19,120 bases of DNA, from contig CAXYYS010000039.1 of assembly GCA_964293585.1 (NCBI GenBank), positions 1 to 19,120 on the forward strand, given 5' to 3'. This DNA comes from JAKVKY01 sp964293585. GTDB lineage: Bacteria > Bacillota > Negativicutes > Acidaminococcales > Acidaminococcaceae. Positions within the stretch are counted from its first letter, which is position 1; every line of letters starts with the position of its first letter. The position numbers and the translations under genes were made by a program. Of this stretch, positions 7,550-14,668 are shown in pieces. The notes under the pieces are model-generated. The model searched no databases. It saw nothing but the letters and a program-made list of their open reading frames with translations, and had not been told where the DNA came from.

Positions 7550-7563
7550 AGAACAAAAGTTTT
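7550..7563. promoter_or_regulatory. SOS (LexA/DinR) box-like operator on the 90-aa gene side
   Basis: AGAACAAAAGTTTT matches CGAACRNRYGTTYC except at three positions (first base, the Y, last base) and keeps GAAC-N4-GTTT. It starts 15 nt after the rightward extended -10 and overlaps the spacer and part of the -35 of the alternative promoter, so a bound repressor would block either one. Confidence 0.5.
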
Positions 7564-7632
7564 ATTTTTTATAAGATATTGTAAAATATAAATGCGTGGC
7601 CAAAGTTTGTTTTTTGAAAGCAGGTGCAAAAC

Positions 7633-7905
7633 ATGGCGCAGGATTACAAAATTTATGTGGAAGTCTTAGCAGCTTTTAAAAAAGAAGGTCTGCTACTGCC
7701 CCGGGAAATCATCTGGGAGGATGGCCGGCGTTTTCCCGTGGACAAGGTACTAGACCTGCGGCCTGCGGCGGCGCAAAAAGCAGGTGGTCAAGGCGACCGG
7801 TATACCATTATGGTAGGCGGGCGGCTCAGCTTTTTATTTTTTGAACGCAGCACAACTTTAAGCGGCAATAATTTAGGCCGCTGGTTCGTAGAGAAAAGAA
7901 ACTAA
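7633..7905 (+). CDS. Conserved small protein of unknown function, divergent from dinB
   Basis: This 90-aa soluble protein has no signal peptide or membrane segment. It reads like a compact beta-rich domain: IWEDGRRFPVDKVLDLRPAA in the first half, a Gly/Arg turn (QKAGGQGDRYTIMVGGR), then LSFLFFE and a terminal GRWFVEKRN. From memory, similar small proteins with WEDGR, RPAA and WFVE motifs occur beside Y-family polymerases in Clostridia-like genomes; I cannot verify this here. The frame can start at GTG 7624, but AGGTG (7622-7626) is well placed for ATG 7633. An SOS-box-like site upstream suggests damage-inducible expression with dinB. A role as polymerase accessory or modulator, as proposed for YolD-like proteins, is guesswork. 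A terminator follows at 7986-8028. Confidence 0.75.
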   Translation: MAQDYKIYVEVLAAFKKEGLLLPREIIWEDGRRFPVDKVLDLRPAAAQKAGGQGDRYTIMVGGRLSFLFFERSTTLSGNNLGRWFVEKRN

Positions 7906-7985
7906 AAGCCAAAATTTTGTCTGCACCGGGCGACTGGATGGTGCAATCCTGTCAGATCACGCACCACAATTTTCCCCACAATAAC
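7906..7985 (+). other. 3' region with possible alternative stem-loops
   Basis: Between the small gene and its terminator, TGCACC (7922-7927) can pair with GGTGCA (7939-7944). GGTGC (7939-7943) can instead pair with GCACC (7961-7965). The element has mutually exclusive hairpins but no match to a riboswitch I know. It may be only the 3' UTR. Confidence 0.2.
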
Positions 7986-8028
7986 AAAACAGGTACGCTA
8001 GTTTATATAACTACCATACCTGTTTTTT
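7986..8028 (+). terminator. Bidirectional terminator between convergent genes
   Basis: AAAACAGGTA (7986-7995) pairs with TACCTGTTTT (8017-8026), and an inner TAGTT/AACTA stem (7999-8013) caps the hairpin. Six T residues (8023-8028) follow on the + strand. The AAAA at 7986-7989 gives a TTTTGTTATTG tail on the - strand. It can end both the 90-aa gene and the exported-protein gene coming from the right. Confidence 0.8.
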
Positions 8029-8092
8029 ATCTTGTCCCGGCTTTGCTAAAGCTGTTTTAACTTTTATCCGGACTTCACCGGCGTCCTAAATA

Positions 8093-9391
8093 CTACACAA
8101 AACTTTTCAGTTTCTCCCAGCCGCTGCCTAAAAGCCCTGTAAAAGCCTTCCAGCCACTGCTGATTCCATCTGCACACCAATTGCCGGCCTGCTTTACATA
8201 AAACCAGGCCTTACCCAAAATCCCGGCATCCGCAGGCGGTTCCGCCTTGGTTGCCGGTTCCGGCTGCACCGTTTCTCCGGAGCCTTCGTTAATCTGGTCC
8301 AGGGCCGGCTTCACGTCGCTAATATTTAATACCGTCAGGATCGTGCTGCCCAAAAAGCCCTCAAACTCCGTAACAATCTTGGCATGCATCTTGGCGTCCA
8401 GAGTTTCGTTTACCGTGTTGCCAAGCTTAGTGCCAATTTTCTCGCCCAGGTAAGCGCCAATCAAAGCGCCGTTAATGGTAATCGTACCCAGACTGATGCC
8501 ACCCGTGGCCCCGTCCAGGGCTCCGCCCGCCGCTGTACCGGCTGCCGTACCGGCGATAAAACCAATCTGCTTATAATCAAATCCTGCCAACAGGCCTACG
8601 ATAGATGCCATAGCCGTATCCGCCAGGCGGATAGCGCCGTCCTTGCCGGTGATACTGCCGTTTTTAACTTTCAGCACCGTCTTCGCTTCTTCTACCGAGT
8701 TAATGGCAATGGTAGCCAAAAGCCTGGTGGCAGCATGACCTACAATCGTAATGTTAGGATCGTTCGAAGCCAGCACCAGCGCCACAGCCACCGCAGTTTT
8801 TAACCCGGCATCCTTATCCGCCAGCAAATCGCCTCTTAAGGCTTCGGCCTCTGCATCACTTAAAGTTTGACCGCCCCAGTCCACACTGGCCAGGGAAAAA
8901 CCTCTGATGCGATTTTTATCACTTTCCTGAGGCGTATCGGTGGTAGCATCCACCGCTTTGGTAATATATTTCTTAACCTGGCCGTCCAGCCAGCTTTTTT
9001 TAGACGTACCATTTTGCACGGCACTATCCAGGGATTTTTGTTTTTCCGAGGTTACCTTGATGGAACCGGCAATCTCAGAGGTAATTTCCTGAACGCGCTT
9101 GTCCGAAACACCATCCATCCTGGCTTTCAGTACCTGCTTTGACCAGACTTCCGGTGTCTGCTTATCCTTATGCAGATTGTAATCCACAATCATATCGGAA
9201 ACCAGTTTTTGAATCTTCTGCGCGTCCGCCTGGGTCAAAACATCTTTCAGGCTGTTGGTGGTCTTTCTTTCCGGCAAAGAAGTAATCAAGGGTTTGCCAT
9301 CATTAGCTATGGCTGCCGGCGCCGTATCTTCGGCAGAAGCCACAGAGATACAACACAGTAACGCTAACAGCAATAGGATAATCTTTTTCAT
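8093..9391 (-). CDS. Exported protein of unknown function with Gly-zipper segment
   Basis: I do not recognise this 432-aa protein. It starts with a clear signal peptide: K2-K3, a hydrophobic core, and an A18-S19-A20 site cleaved before E21. The Cys pair at 13-14 lacks a lipobox, so it is unlikely to be a lipoprotein. A charged, helix-prone region follows (about 45-260), then a Gly/Ala-rich stretch with GxxxG spacing at 277-324 that resembles a glycine-zipper membrane hairpin. A Pro/Glu linker spans about 372-388. The amphipathic aromatic tail (390-432) has Trp at 395, 405, 414 and 425. The start is supported by GAGGAAG upstream of ATG 9391. It is the last gene of an apparent operon after TVP38-like and CYTH genes, so a cell-envelope role is plausible but unproven. 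It does not resemble a transporter or enzyme known to me. Confidence 0.8.
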   Translation of the reverse strand: MKKIILLLLALLCCISVASAEDTAPAAIANDGKPLITSLPERKTTNSLKDVLTQADAQKIQKLVSDMIVDYNLHKDKQTPEVWSKQVLKARMDGVSDKRVQEITSEIAGSIKVTSEKQKSLDSAVQNGTSKKSWLDGQVKKYITKAVDATTDTPQESDKNRIRGFSLASVDWGGQTLSDAEAEALRGDLLADKDAGLKTAVAVALVLASNDPNITIVGHAATRLLATIAINSVEEAKTVLKVKNGSITGKDGAIRLADTAMASIVGLLAGFDYKQIGFIAGTAAGTAAGGALDGATGGISLGTITINGALIGAYLGEKIGTKLGNTVNETLDAKMHAKIVTEFEGFLGSTILTVLNISDVKPALDQINEGSGETVQPEPATKAEPPADAGILGKAWFYVKQAGNWCADGISSGWKAFTGLLGSGWEKLKSFV

Positions 9392-9464
9392 AAACTCACT
9401 TCCTCATAAAGATGTTAAACATCCAGTCTGTCTTGTTTATCCGCAAACTTGTTTTTCCTGCTGT

Positions 9465-10157
9465 TTATAAGGCGGCCAGCAATTTTTGCAGTGCCGGTCC
9501 CACAGGCTGGTCCTGCTGTTTTACAGTACGGACTGTCTGTCCTAACAAGATCAGTCCCTGCTCATACTTGCTTTGCAGACCCGCAGACAGGGAAAAATTT
9601 TCTGTCAGAGCCAGCACATAGGTAAGCAGGGTTTTTAAACTGCCGGATTTTAATTCCAGCTCTATCTCATCAATAGGCAGCCGTTTTTGCCCCGCCCGAA
9701 CCTCGCCTCTGTCCACGGCCAGTTCTGCCACGGTATCCTTATCCAGCTGCAAAAGTTTTACCAGCCGTTCTACGGTGACGGTAAAAAGTGGCTGCAGCTT
9801 TTCCTGTTTAACCACCGGCGCCAGTTCCAGACCAACGGCGCTAAATTCTTGCACCACCGGCTGCGCAGCCTTCAGTGGCACCGTAATTTCTTTACGTTCG
9901 GACAAGCCGTCCCTGACCAGTCCCTTATCCATCTTTACCGTAGCTTCAAAAGCGGTTTTACCGGTCTGCCTGACCCGGTATGCCATCCCTGCCCGGCGCA
10001 GGTTCCAAGAGGGGGTATCATAATAAGTTGAAACCAGCTCCAGAACCTGATCGCTTCCTGATAAAACTTTTCCCGCTACCAGAGGCGAAGCCAAAAAGGC
10101 CGGCAGGGTTCCCGGTGCCAGTTTCAATTTTAATTCTGTCTCTACTTGTTTTTCCAT
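9465..10157 (-). CDS. CYTH domain protein (triphosphate tunnel metalloenzyme)
   Basis: Members of the CYTH superfamily bind triphosphates in a beta-tunnel lined with paired acidic and basic residues; bacterial examples include inorganic triphosphatases (YgiF type). The 230-aa protein opens with ETELK, the ExExK signature (E6, E8, K10). It continues with YYDTPSWNLRRAGMAYRVRQTG, then VDRGEV, IDEIELELKSG and SKYEQGL near the end, supplying the usual charged strands. Tripolyphosphatase activity is the best guess; adenylate cyclase or thiamine triphosphatase activity is less likely. The frame also has an ATG at 10169, but GGAG abuts it with no spacer. From ATG 10157 the same GGAG lies 12 nt away, so I prefer 10157 with moderate certainty. 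It sits 36 nt after the TVP38-like gene and is probably cotranscribed with it. Confidence 0.85.
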   Translation of the reverse strand: MEKQVETELKLKLAPGTLPAFLASPLVAGKVLSGSDQVLELVSTYYDTPSWNLRRAGMAYRVRQTGKTAFEATVKMDKGLVRDGLSERKEITVPLKAAQPVVQEFSAVGLELAPVVKQEKLQPLFTVTVERLVKLLQLDKDTVAELAVDRGEVRAGQKRLPIDEIELELKSGSLKTLLTYVLALTENFSLSAGLQSKYEQGLILLGQTVRTVKQQDQPVGPALQKLLAAL

Positions 10158-10193
10158 AGTCTTCGCCATCTCCAGCTTATTTTTTCTTCACAC

Positions 10194-10979
10194 TTATGCT
10201 TGTTTATCTTTCGCATCGTTGCAAGATGATGCTTCTATCAGTTGTTTACGGGCGCTGCCAAAATACCAGCAGCCAAAGGGTACACCAAAAGCCAGGAACA
10301 AAATCAGCACGGCCAGCGGTAAATTATCCCGCAGTACCAGGGCCTGACCTAAAAAACAGTAGGCAAAAGCTCCCGGCAACATTCCCAACACCGTAGCCCC
10401 GGCAAAAACCTGGTACGTAATACCCGTGCAGGCGGCCACGATACTCACCGGATCATAAGCAAAAACCGGTACCACCCGGAGCCAGAGCAACCGGCGGAAA
10501 CCGTGCTGCTTATCAGCCAGATACCCATCCAGCTTACGCCCCCATTTACCGCCCCTGTCAGTTAGAAGGGAACTGCCCATACCCCAGCGCGCCACGACAA
10601 ACACTACGCTGGCGCTGCCTAATCCCCCTGCCAGTAAACTGATAAAACCCGTCAGTGGACTAAATAAGATGCCTGCCGCCAAGTTAAAAGGCAGAGAAGG
10701 CAATAAAAGCAAAGGACGCACCGTGTACAGGATAATGTAAACCAGGGGTCCCCATATACCTGCCGCTGTTACCAATTCTCTGATCTGTGCCACCGAAGAC
10801 GGACGTACAAAAGCGGGATTCCAGTGCAGATAAAAACTTACGGCTACCAGGATAACCGCCAGGGTCACCAGGCGTACCGGTTTTAAATCTGCCGGGGACA
10901 ACTGGGGCACCTTTTTTTCCTGCCCATTATTGCCCAAATATTGTTTTTTGTCAAATAGTCTTGCGATAAGCTTAACCAT
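10194..10979 (-). CDS. TVP38/TMEM64 (VTT domain, DedA-like) membrane protein
   Basis: This 261-aa polytopic membrane protein has the VTT domain: RPLLLLPSLPFNLAAGILFSP region (88-108) and a re-entrant Gly-rich helix (GFISLLAGGLGSASVVFVVARWG, 111-133). The conserved RVVPVFAYDPVSIVAACTGI (168-187) and further C-terminal helices follow. DedA/VTT proteins are linked to membrane lipid and undecaprenyl-phosphate translocation and to proton-motive-force homeostasis. The ATG at 10979 has no Shine-Dalgarno and coincides with the predicted +1 of the promoter at 10986-11014. A GTG at 10910 has AGGA 7 nt upstream and would give a 238-aa protein still containing the whole domain. I keep the longer form so both are covered; the true start is uncertain. 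It is first in a probable operon with the CYTH and exported-protein genes. Confidence 0.87.
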   Translation of the reverse strand: MVKLIARLFDKKQYLGNNGQEKKVPQLSPADLKPVRLVTLAVILVAVSFYLHWNPAFVRPSSVAQIRELVTAAGIWGPLVYIILYTVRPLLLLPSLPFNLAAGILFSPLTGFISLLAGGLGSASVVFVVARWGMGSSLLTDRGGKWGRKLDGYLADKQHGFRRLLWLRVVPVFAYDPVSIVAACTGITYQVFAGATVLGMLPGAFAYCFLGQALVLRDNLPLAVLILFLAFGVPFGCWYFGSARKQLIEASSCNDAKDKQA

Positions 10980-10985
10980 ATACTA

Positions 10986-11014
10986 ATAGTAATGTTTTTT
11001 AGACTACTTGGCAA
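10986..11014 (-). promoter_or_regulatory. Promoter of the TVP38-CYTH-exported protein operon
   Basis: Reading the - strand: -35 TTGCCA (11014-11009), a 17-nt spacer, -10 TACTAT (10991-10986). The predicted +1 falls on or next to the A of the ATG at 10979, implying either a leaderless message or use of the downstream GTG at 10910. Confidence 0.6.
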
Positions 11015-11021
11015 GAAAAAA

Positions 11022-11079
11022 GGATGAAAATTTAAAGTGCACCTCCGCCGTTACAGGAAATGACCGGTGAGATGCACTT
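11022..11079 (-). terminator. Terminator of the liv operon
   Basis: AAGTGCA (11035-11041) and TGCACTT (11073-11079) form the base of a stem. A further four pairs (CTCC/GAGA side, one G-T wobble) extend it to about 11 bp. Reading the - strand, the stem runs into TAAATTTTC. It lies 17 nt after the livF stop codon. Confidence 0.65.
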
Positions 11080-11096
11080 AATTTTACTGTCGCTAT

Positions 11097-11813
11097 TTAT
11101 TTTTTCTTTTTCTTACCCAGATAGGCTTCCCTGATCTCAGGATTTTCTAAAAGCTCCATGCCGGTACCCTGCATCTTAATATTGCCGGTTTCCAGCACAT
11201 AAGCCAGGTCGGCCACCTTCAGGGCCATGTTGGCGTTTTGTTCTACCAGGAGCACCGTCACACCTTTGCTGTTTATCTCGCGGATAATCTTAAAAATTTC
11301 TTTGATTACCAGCGGTGCCAAGCCTAAGGACGGTTCATCCATCATGATCAGCTTGGGACGGCTCATCAGCGCCCTGGCCAGGGCCAGCATCTGCTGCTCG
11401 CCGCCGGAAAGTGTGCCTGCCATCTGCCAGTTACGTTCCTGCAAGCGCGGGAACAATTCGTAGCACCACTCAATATCTTTCTTGATACCATCCTGATCTT
11501 TACGCATATATGCGCCAATCTGTAAATTTTCCAGTACTGTCAGGTTGGGAAACACCCTGCGGCCTTCCGGCACCAGGGTCAAACCATTCTGTACTATCTG
11601 TTGCGAATTCAATCCAGTCAAGGTTATATCGCCATAAGTCACGGTACCGCTCACCGGTTTTACCAACCCGATGATTGTCCGGAGCAAAGTACTTTTACCG
11701 GCGCCGTTGGCTCCAATCAAAGTGACGATCTTCTTATCCGGAACTTCCACGGTTATGCCTTTCAGGGCTTCGATGCCGCCGTAGGCCACAACCAGATTCT
11801 CGACCTTAAGCAT
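11097..11813 (-). CDS. livF: Branched-chain amino acid ABC transporter, ATP-binding protein LivF
   Basis: This 238-aa ATPase is the second ATP-binding subunit of the Liv importer and sits on the cytoplasmic face with LivG. Visible motifs are Walker A GANGAGKST (34-42), Q-loop region VPEGRRVFPNLTVLENL (about 81-97, a LivF hallmark), ABC signature LSGGEQ (135-140), Walker B LIMMDEP (D159-E160) and the H-loop position in LLVEQNANMAL, where the usual His is Gln as is normal in LivF. A long frame runs to 11885, but GGGGGAGG ends immediately before ATG 11819 and lies 6 nt before ATG 11813. I therefore use 11813 (MLKVENLVVAYGG), which overlaps the end of livG by 8 nt. It is the last gene of the operon, before the terminator. 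Confidence 0.93.
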   Translation of the reverse strand: MLKVENLVVAYGGIEALKGITVEVPDKKIVTLIGANGAGKSTLLRTIIGLVKPVSGTVTYGDITLTGLNSQQIVQNGLTLVPEGRRVFPNLTVLENLQIGAYMRKDQDGIKKDIEWCYELFPRLQERNWQMAGTLSGGEQQMLALARALMSRPKLIMMDEPSLGLAPLVIKEIFKIIREINSKGVTVLLVEQNANMALKVADLAYVLETGNIKMQGTGMELLENPEIREAYLGKKKKK

Positions 11814-12591
11814 CTTCATCCTCCCCCAAATAAGCTGTGATGACCCGCTGATTATTTTGAATGCTCTGCGGATCGCCCTGGGCAATGGTCATACCAAAGT
11901 CCAGCACGTAAATACGATCCGAGATTTCCATGACCAGATCCATGTGATGCTCAATCAGGAAGATGGTCAGATTATACTGATCGCGAATCTTGCGGATGAA
12001 CGCCGTCAGTTCTTCTGTTTCCTTAGGGTTCATACCTGCTGCCGGTTCATCCAGAAGCAGCAGCCGGGGTTCCGTAGCCAGAGCGCGGACAATTTCCAGA
12101 TGCCGCTGCTGGCCATAAGGAAGCGCGCTGGCTTTCTCATTGCGTAAATCCCACAGGTTCACAGATCTTAACAATTTCTCTACCGAAGCTTCCGCTGCAG
12201 CCTGTTCCTTATTATAACCGGGAAGGTGCAAGGTTGCAGACAGGAAATTAGACTTCAAATGTAGATGTTTGGCAATCATGACGTTCTCATACACGGACAG
12301 TTCCTTGAACAAACGAATATTCTGGAATGTCCTGGCAATACCTAACTTGGCAATATCACTGGGTTTCTTGCCAGTAATATCAATCTGTTTACCATGAACA
12401 TCGGTGTATTGCACTGTGCCGCTGGTAGGTTTATAGACGCCGGTGATCATATTGAAAGCCGTAGTCTTGCCGGCGCCATTAGGTCCGATCAAAGCCACGA
12501 TCTCGTGCTCGTTCACGTCGATGGCCAGCTCGTTGACGGCGATGACGCCGCCGAACTGCATGGTAATACTATTAGTCTTTAACACGTTCAT
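11806..12591 (-). CDS. livG: Branched-chain amino acid ABC transporter, ATP-binding protein LivG
   Basis: This 261-aa ATPase is the first ATP-binding subunit of the Liv importer. It has Walker A GPNGAGKTT (36-44), ARTFQNIRLFKELSVYENV (a LivG-type Q-loop segment), a signature variant ALPYGQQRHLEIVRAL (LSYGQQR in most homologues), Walker B LLLLDEPAAGMNP and H-loop LIEHHMDLVM. The small insertion HLHLKSNFLSATLHLPGY is typical of LivG compared with LivF. Its ATG overlaps the livM stop codon by 4 nt (12591-12588), and its end overlaps livF. Both junctions suggest translational coupling and fixed subunit ratios. AAGGGGG lies 11 nt upstream of the start. Confidence 0.94.
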   Translation of the reverse strand: MNVLKTNSITMQFGGVIAVNELAIDVNEHEIVALIGPNGAGKTTAFNMITGVYKPTSGTVQYTDVHGKQIDITGKKPSDIAKLGIARTFQNIRLFKELSVYENVMIAKHLHLKSNFLSATLHLPGYNKEQAAAEASVEKLLRSVNLWDLRNEKASALPYGQQRHLEIVRALATEPRLLLLDEPAAGMNPKETEELTAFIRKIRDQYNLTIFLIEHHMDLVMEISDRIYVLDFGMTIAQGDPQSIQNNQRVITAYLGEDEDA

Positions 12592-13661
12592 TCAGCATGC
12601 GCCCCCTTCTTGGTAAAATAGGCCAGGGGATGCTTGCAGAAATTCATGAACTTGGCCCAGGTGAATTCTTCCGTACCCATGATGCCTTTGCGCCAGAAAA
12701 GTACACAGAACATCAGCAGCACGGAGAACATGACCATACGGAAACCGGGACGGAACAAAGGAATAGCCATTCCGAACAGTTCCAGCGGTTCATCGAACAC
12801 ACGCAGATATTCCAGGCCGGCCGTAACGATGACGGCGCCCAGCATACTGCCGGTGATACTGCCCATACCGCCCAAGACGATAATCAGCAGGAAGTTATAA
12901 GTTAAGGTGAAGAGGAAGTTCTTGGGATCTACAGTGCCCAGCAAAGCGCCGTACAAACCGCCGCCGATACCGGCGAAGAAAGCGCTAATCATGAAAGCCA
13001 AGTTCTTGTGATAGAACAGGTCGATACCCATGGCTTCCGCCGCAATCTCATCCTCGCGGATGGCTTTAAAAGCCCGGCCGTAAGAACTGTTGATTAAGAG
13101 CGTGATTAAGATAAACGTAATCAGGGTAGCCAGGAAAATAATCCGCACATCATTCAGCGGCGGGATATTCTTGATACCCAGGGCGCCGTTGGTGATAGAA
13201 GACGCATTCGTGATTACGATACGGATAATCTCGGAAAAACCCAGGGTAGCAATGGCCAGGTAATCGCCACGCAGACGGAGCACCGGCGTGCCGATGACGA
13301 AAGCGATAAGCGCTGCCAGAAGACCGCCCACGATAAGAGCCACGCCCAAAGGCATGTAGATATTAATGATAGCCGGGTTCATCGGCGTAGCATAAAAGAC
13401 GCCGGGACGCATGGCCACCGGTACCGTAAAGATACCGACCACATAGGCGCCCACCGCCATAAAGCCGGCCTGCCCCAGGGCAAACTGACCGACAAAGCCA
13501 TTCGTAATGTTCATTGATAAACCAATGATGGCATAAATCATGCACAGGTTGACGATACGGCGAATGTACGCATCCATTTCCAGCTGCACAAAGTTGGCCA
13601 CGCCGAACAAGACGATTACGGCTATGATGGAAAGCAATAAATTGCGTTTTTTCATTGTCAT
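12588..13661 (-). CDS. livM: Branched-chain amino acid ABC transporter, permease LivM
   Basis: This 357-aa permease forms the inner-membrane channel with LivH. It has an N-terminal membrane helix, the LivM signature NITNGFVGQFALGQAGFMAVGAY (51-73), LRGDYLAIATLGFSEIIRI (130-148), and the EAA-like coupling loop RAFKAIREDEIAAEAMGID (196-214) that contacts the ATPases. More helices and a cytoplasmic tail follow. The frame opens at GTG 13667, which would overlap livH by 4 nt. I prefer ATG 13661, where AAGG lies 7 nt upstream and only 2 nt separate the genes; ATG 13655 is also possible. Length fits the family. Confidence 0.93.
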   Translation of the reverse strand: MTMKKRNLLLSIIAVIVLFGVANFVQLEMDAYIRRIVNLCMIYAIIGLSMNITNGFVGQFALGQAGFMAVGAYVVGIFTVPVAMRPGVFYATPMNPAIINIYMPLGVALIVGGLLAALIAFVIGTPVLRLRGDYLAIATLGFSEIIRIVITNASSITNGALGIKNIPPLNDVRIIFLATLITFILITLLINSSYGRAFKAIREDEIAAEAMGIDLFYHKNLAFMISAFFAGIGGGLYGALLGTVDPKNFLFTLTYNFLLIIVLGGMGSITGSMLGAVIVTAGLEYLRVFDEPLELFGMAIPLFRPGFRMVMFSVLLMFCVLFWRKGIMGTEEFTWAKFMNFCKHPLAYFTKKGAHAE

Positions 13662-13663
13662 AA

Positions 13664-14587
13664 TCACACCTTCTCCGTTGTAGTCTCGCCCAAAAGACCT
13701 GTAGGTTTATAGTACAGGATCAGGATTAAGACGATAAAAGCGAAAGCATCCCGGTAGCCGGACAGCTGCGGGAAGAATGCCACAATCAAAATTTCGCCCA
13801 GGCCCAGGATAAAACCACCCAGGACTGCGCCTTTAATATTGCCAATGCCGCCTACTACGGCTGCCACGAAGCACTTTAAACCTGGCATAACGCCAAGCAT
13901 CGGCGTGATACCGGGATAACGGATACCCCACATGATAGCGCCAATCGCCGCCATGGCAGAGCCGATGGCAAAGGTGATGGAAATAACGTTATCAATATTG
14001 ATGCCCATGACCCTGGCAATCTCATAATCCTTGGATACGGCACGCATAGCCATACCGGTTTTGGTATGATTGACAATATGCAGCAGAATAACCAGGGAAA
14101 TAATGGTGATCACGGGAATCACGAAACAAATAGCCTGAATCTGAACACCACCGCCTACGGCAATGTTCTGAGATAACAGGGGAATATCAGGAAAGCGCAT
14201 GGGCCGACCGCTAAATAAGTAGTTGGCCAGATTTTCCAGTAAGAAAGAAGCACCAATCGCCGAAATTAAGACCGAGTTCTTCGGTGCGTCGCGCAGGGGC
14301 CTGTAAGCCGCCCGTTCGATTACTACGCCCAGAAGAGCCGTGGCGACGATGGTACCGATAAAAGTCATAAACCAGGGAATGTGGAATACCGTAATGCCGA
14401 AAAAGGCAAAATAGCACGCCATCATTACGATATCGCCATGAGCAAAGTTAATCATCAGCAAGATACCGTACACCATGGTATAACCGATGGCGATCATAGC
14501 ATACAAGCTGCCCAGGGAGATACCATTTGCCATATGTTGCGCAAAGCTGGCTGCAGTCATATTAGCAAAAGCTTGAAAAAACTCCAT
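13664..14587 (-). CDS. livH: Branched-chain amino acid ABC transporter, permease LivH
   Basis: This 307-aa permease is the partner of LivM. The diagnostic N-terminal block NGISLGSLYAMIAIGYTMVYGILLMINFAHGDIVM spans residues 21-55. The coupling loop GMAMRAVSKDYEIARVMGIN contacts the ATPases, and eight or so hydrophobic segments are visible. The open frame extends to 14650, but ATG 14587 has GAGG 6 nt upstream, and the extra N-terminal residues would be encoded by a hairpin of the livK-livH intergenic region, so the shorter form is chosen. It is the first gene of the tightly packed livHMGF block, separated from livK by 126 nt with two stem-loops. Confidence 0.93.
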   Translation of the reverse strand: MEFFQAFANMTAASFAQHMANGISLGSLYAMIAIGYTMVYGILLMINFAHGDIVMMACYFAFFGITVFHIPWFMTFIGTIVATALLGVVIERAAYRPLRDAPKNSVLISAIGASFLLENLANYLFSGRPMRFPDIPLLSQNIAVGGGVQIQAICFVIPVITIISLVILLHIVNHTKTGMAMRAVSKDYEIARVMGINIDNVISITFAIGSAMAAIGAIMWGIRYPGITPMLGVMPGLKCFVAAVVGGIGNIKGAVLGGFILGLGEILIVAFFPQLSGYRDAFAFIVLILILYYKPTGLLGETTTEKV

Positions 14588-14606
14588 ATTCCACCTCAGA
14601 AATAGT

Positions 14607-14640
14607 AAAAAAGAAGTGCTTCCTTCTTGGCAAAGGAAGC
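14607..14640 (-). terminator. Terminator-like hairpin between livK and livH (possible attenuator)
   Basis: GCTTCCTT (14618-14625) pairs perfectly with AAGGAAGC (14633-14640) around a 7-nt loop. Reading the - strand, the stem is followed by ACTTC and then six T residues (14612-14607). The 5-nt gap before the T run suggests an incomplete terminator that lets part of the transcription into livHMGF. Confidence 0.6.
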
Positions 14641-14668
14641 AGGTTCCCATTACAGGATTACATAACTA

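Noticed and set aside
9411..9423. GATGTT-A-AACATC palindrome upstream of the exported-protein gene
   Set aside because: The stem is short and AT-rich with a poor T tail. It is too weak to call a terminator, and no second copy supports an operator.
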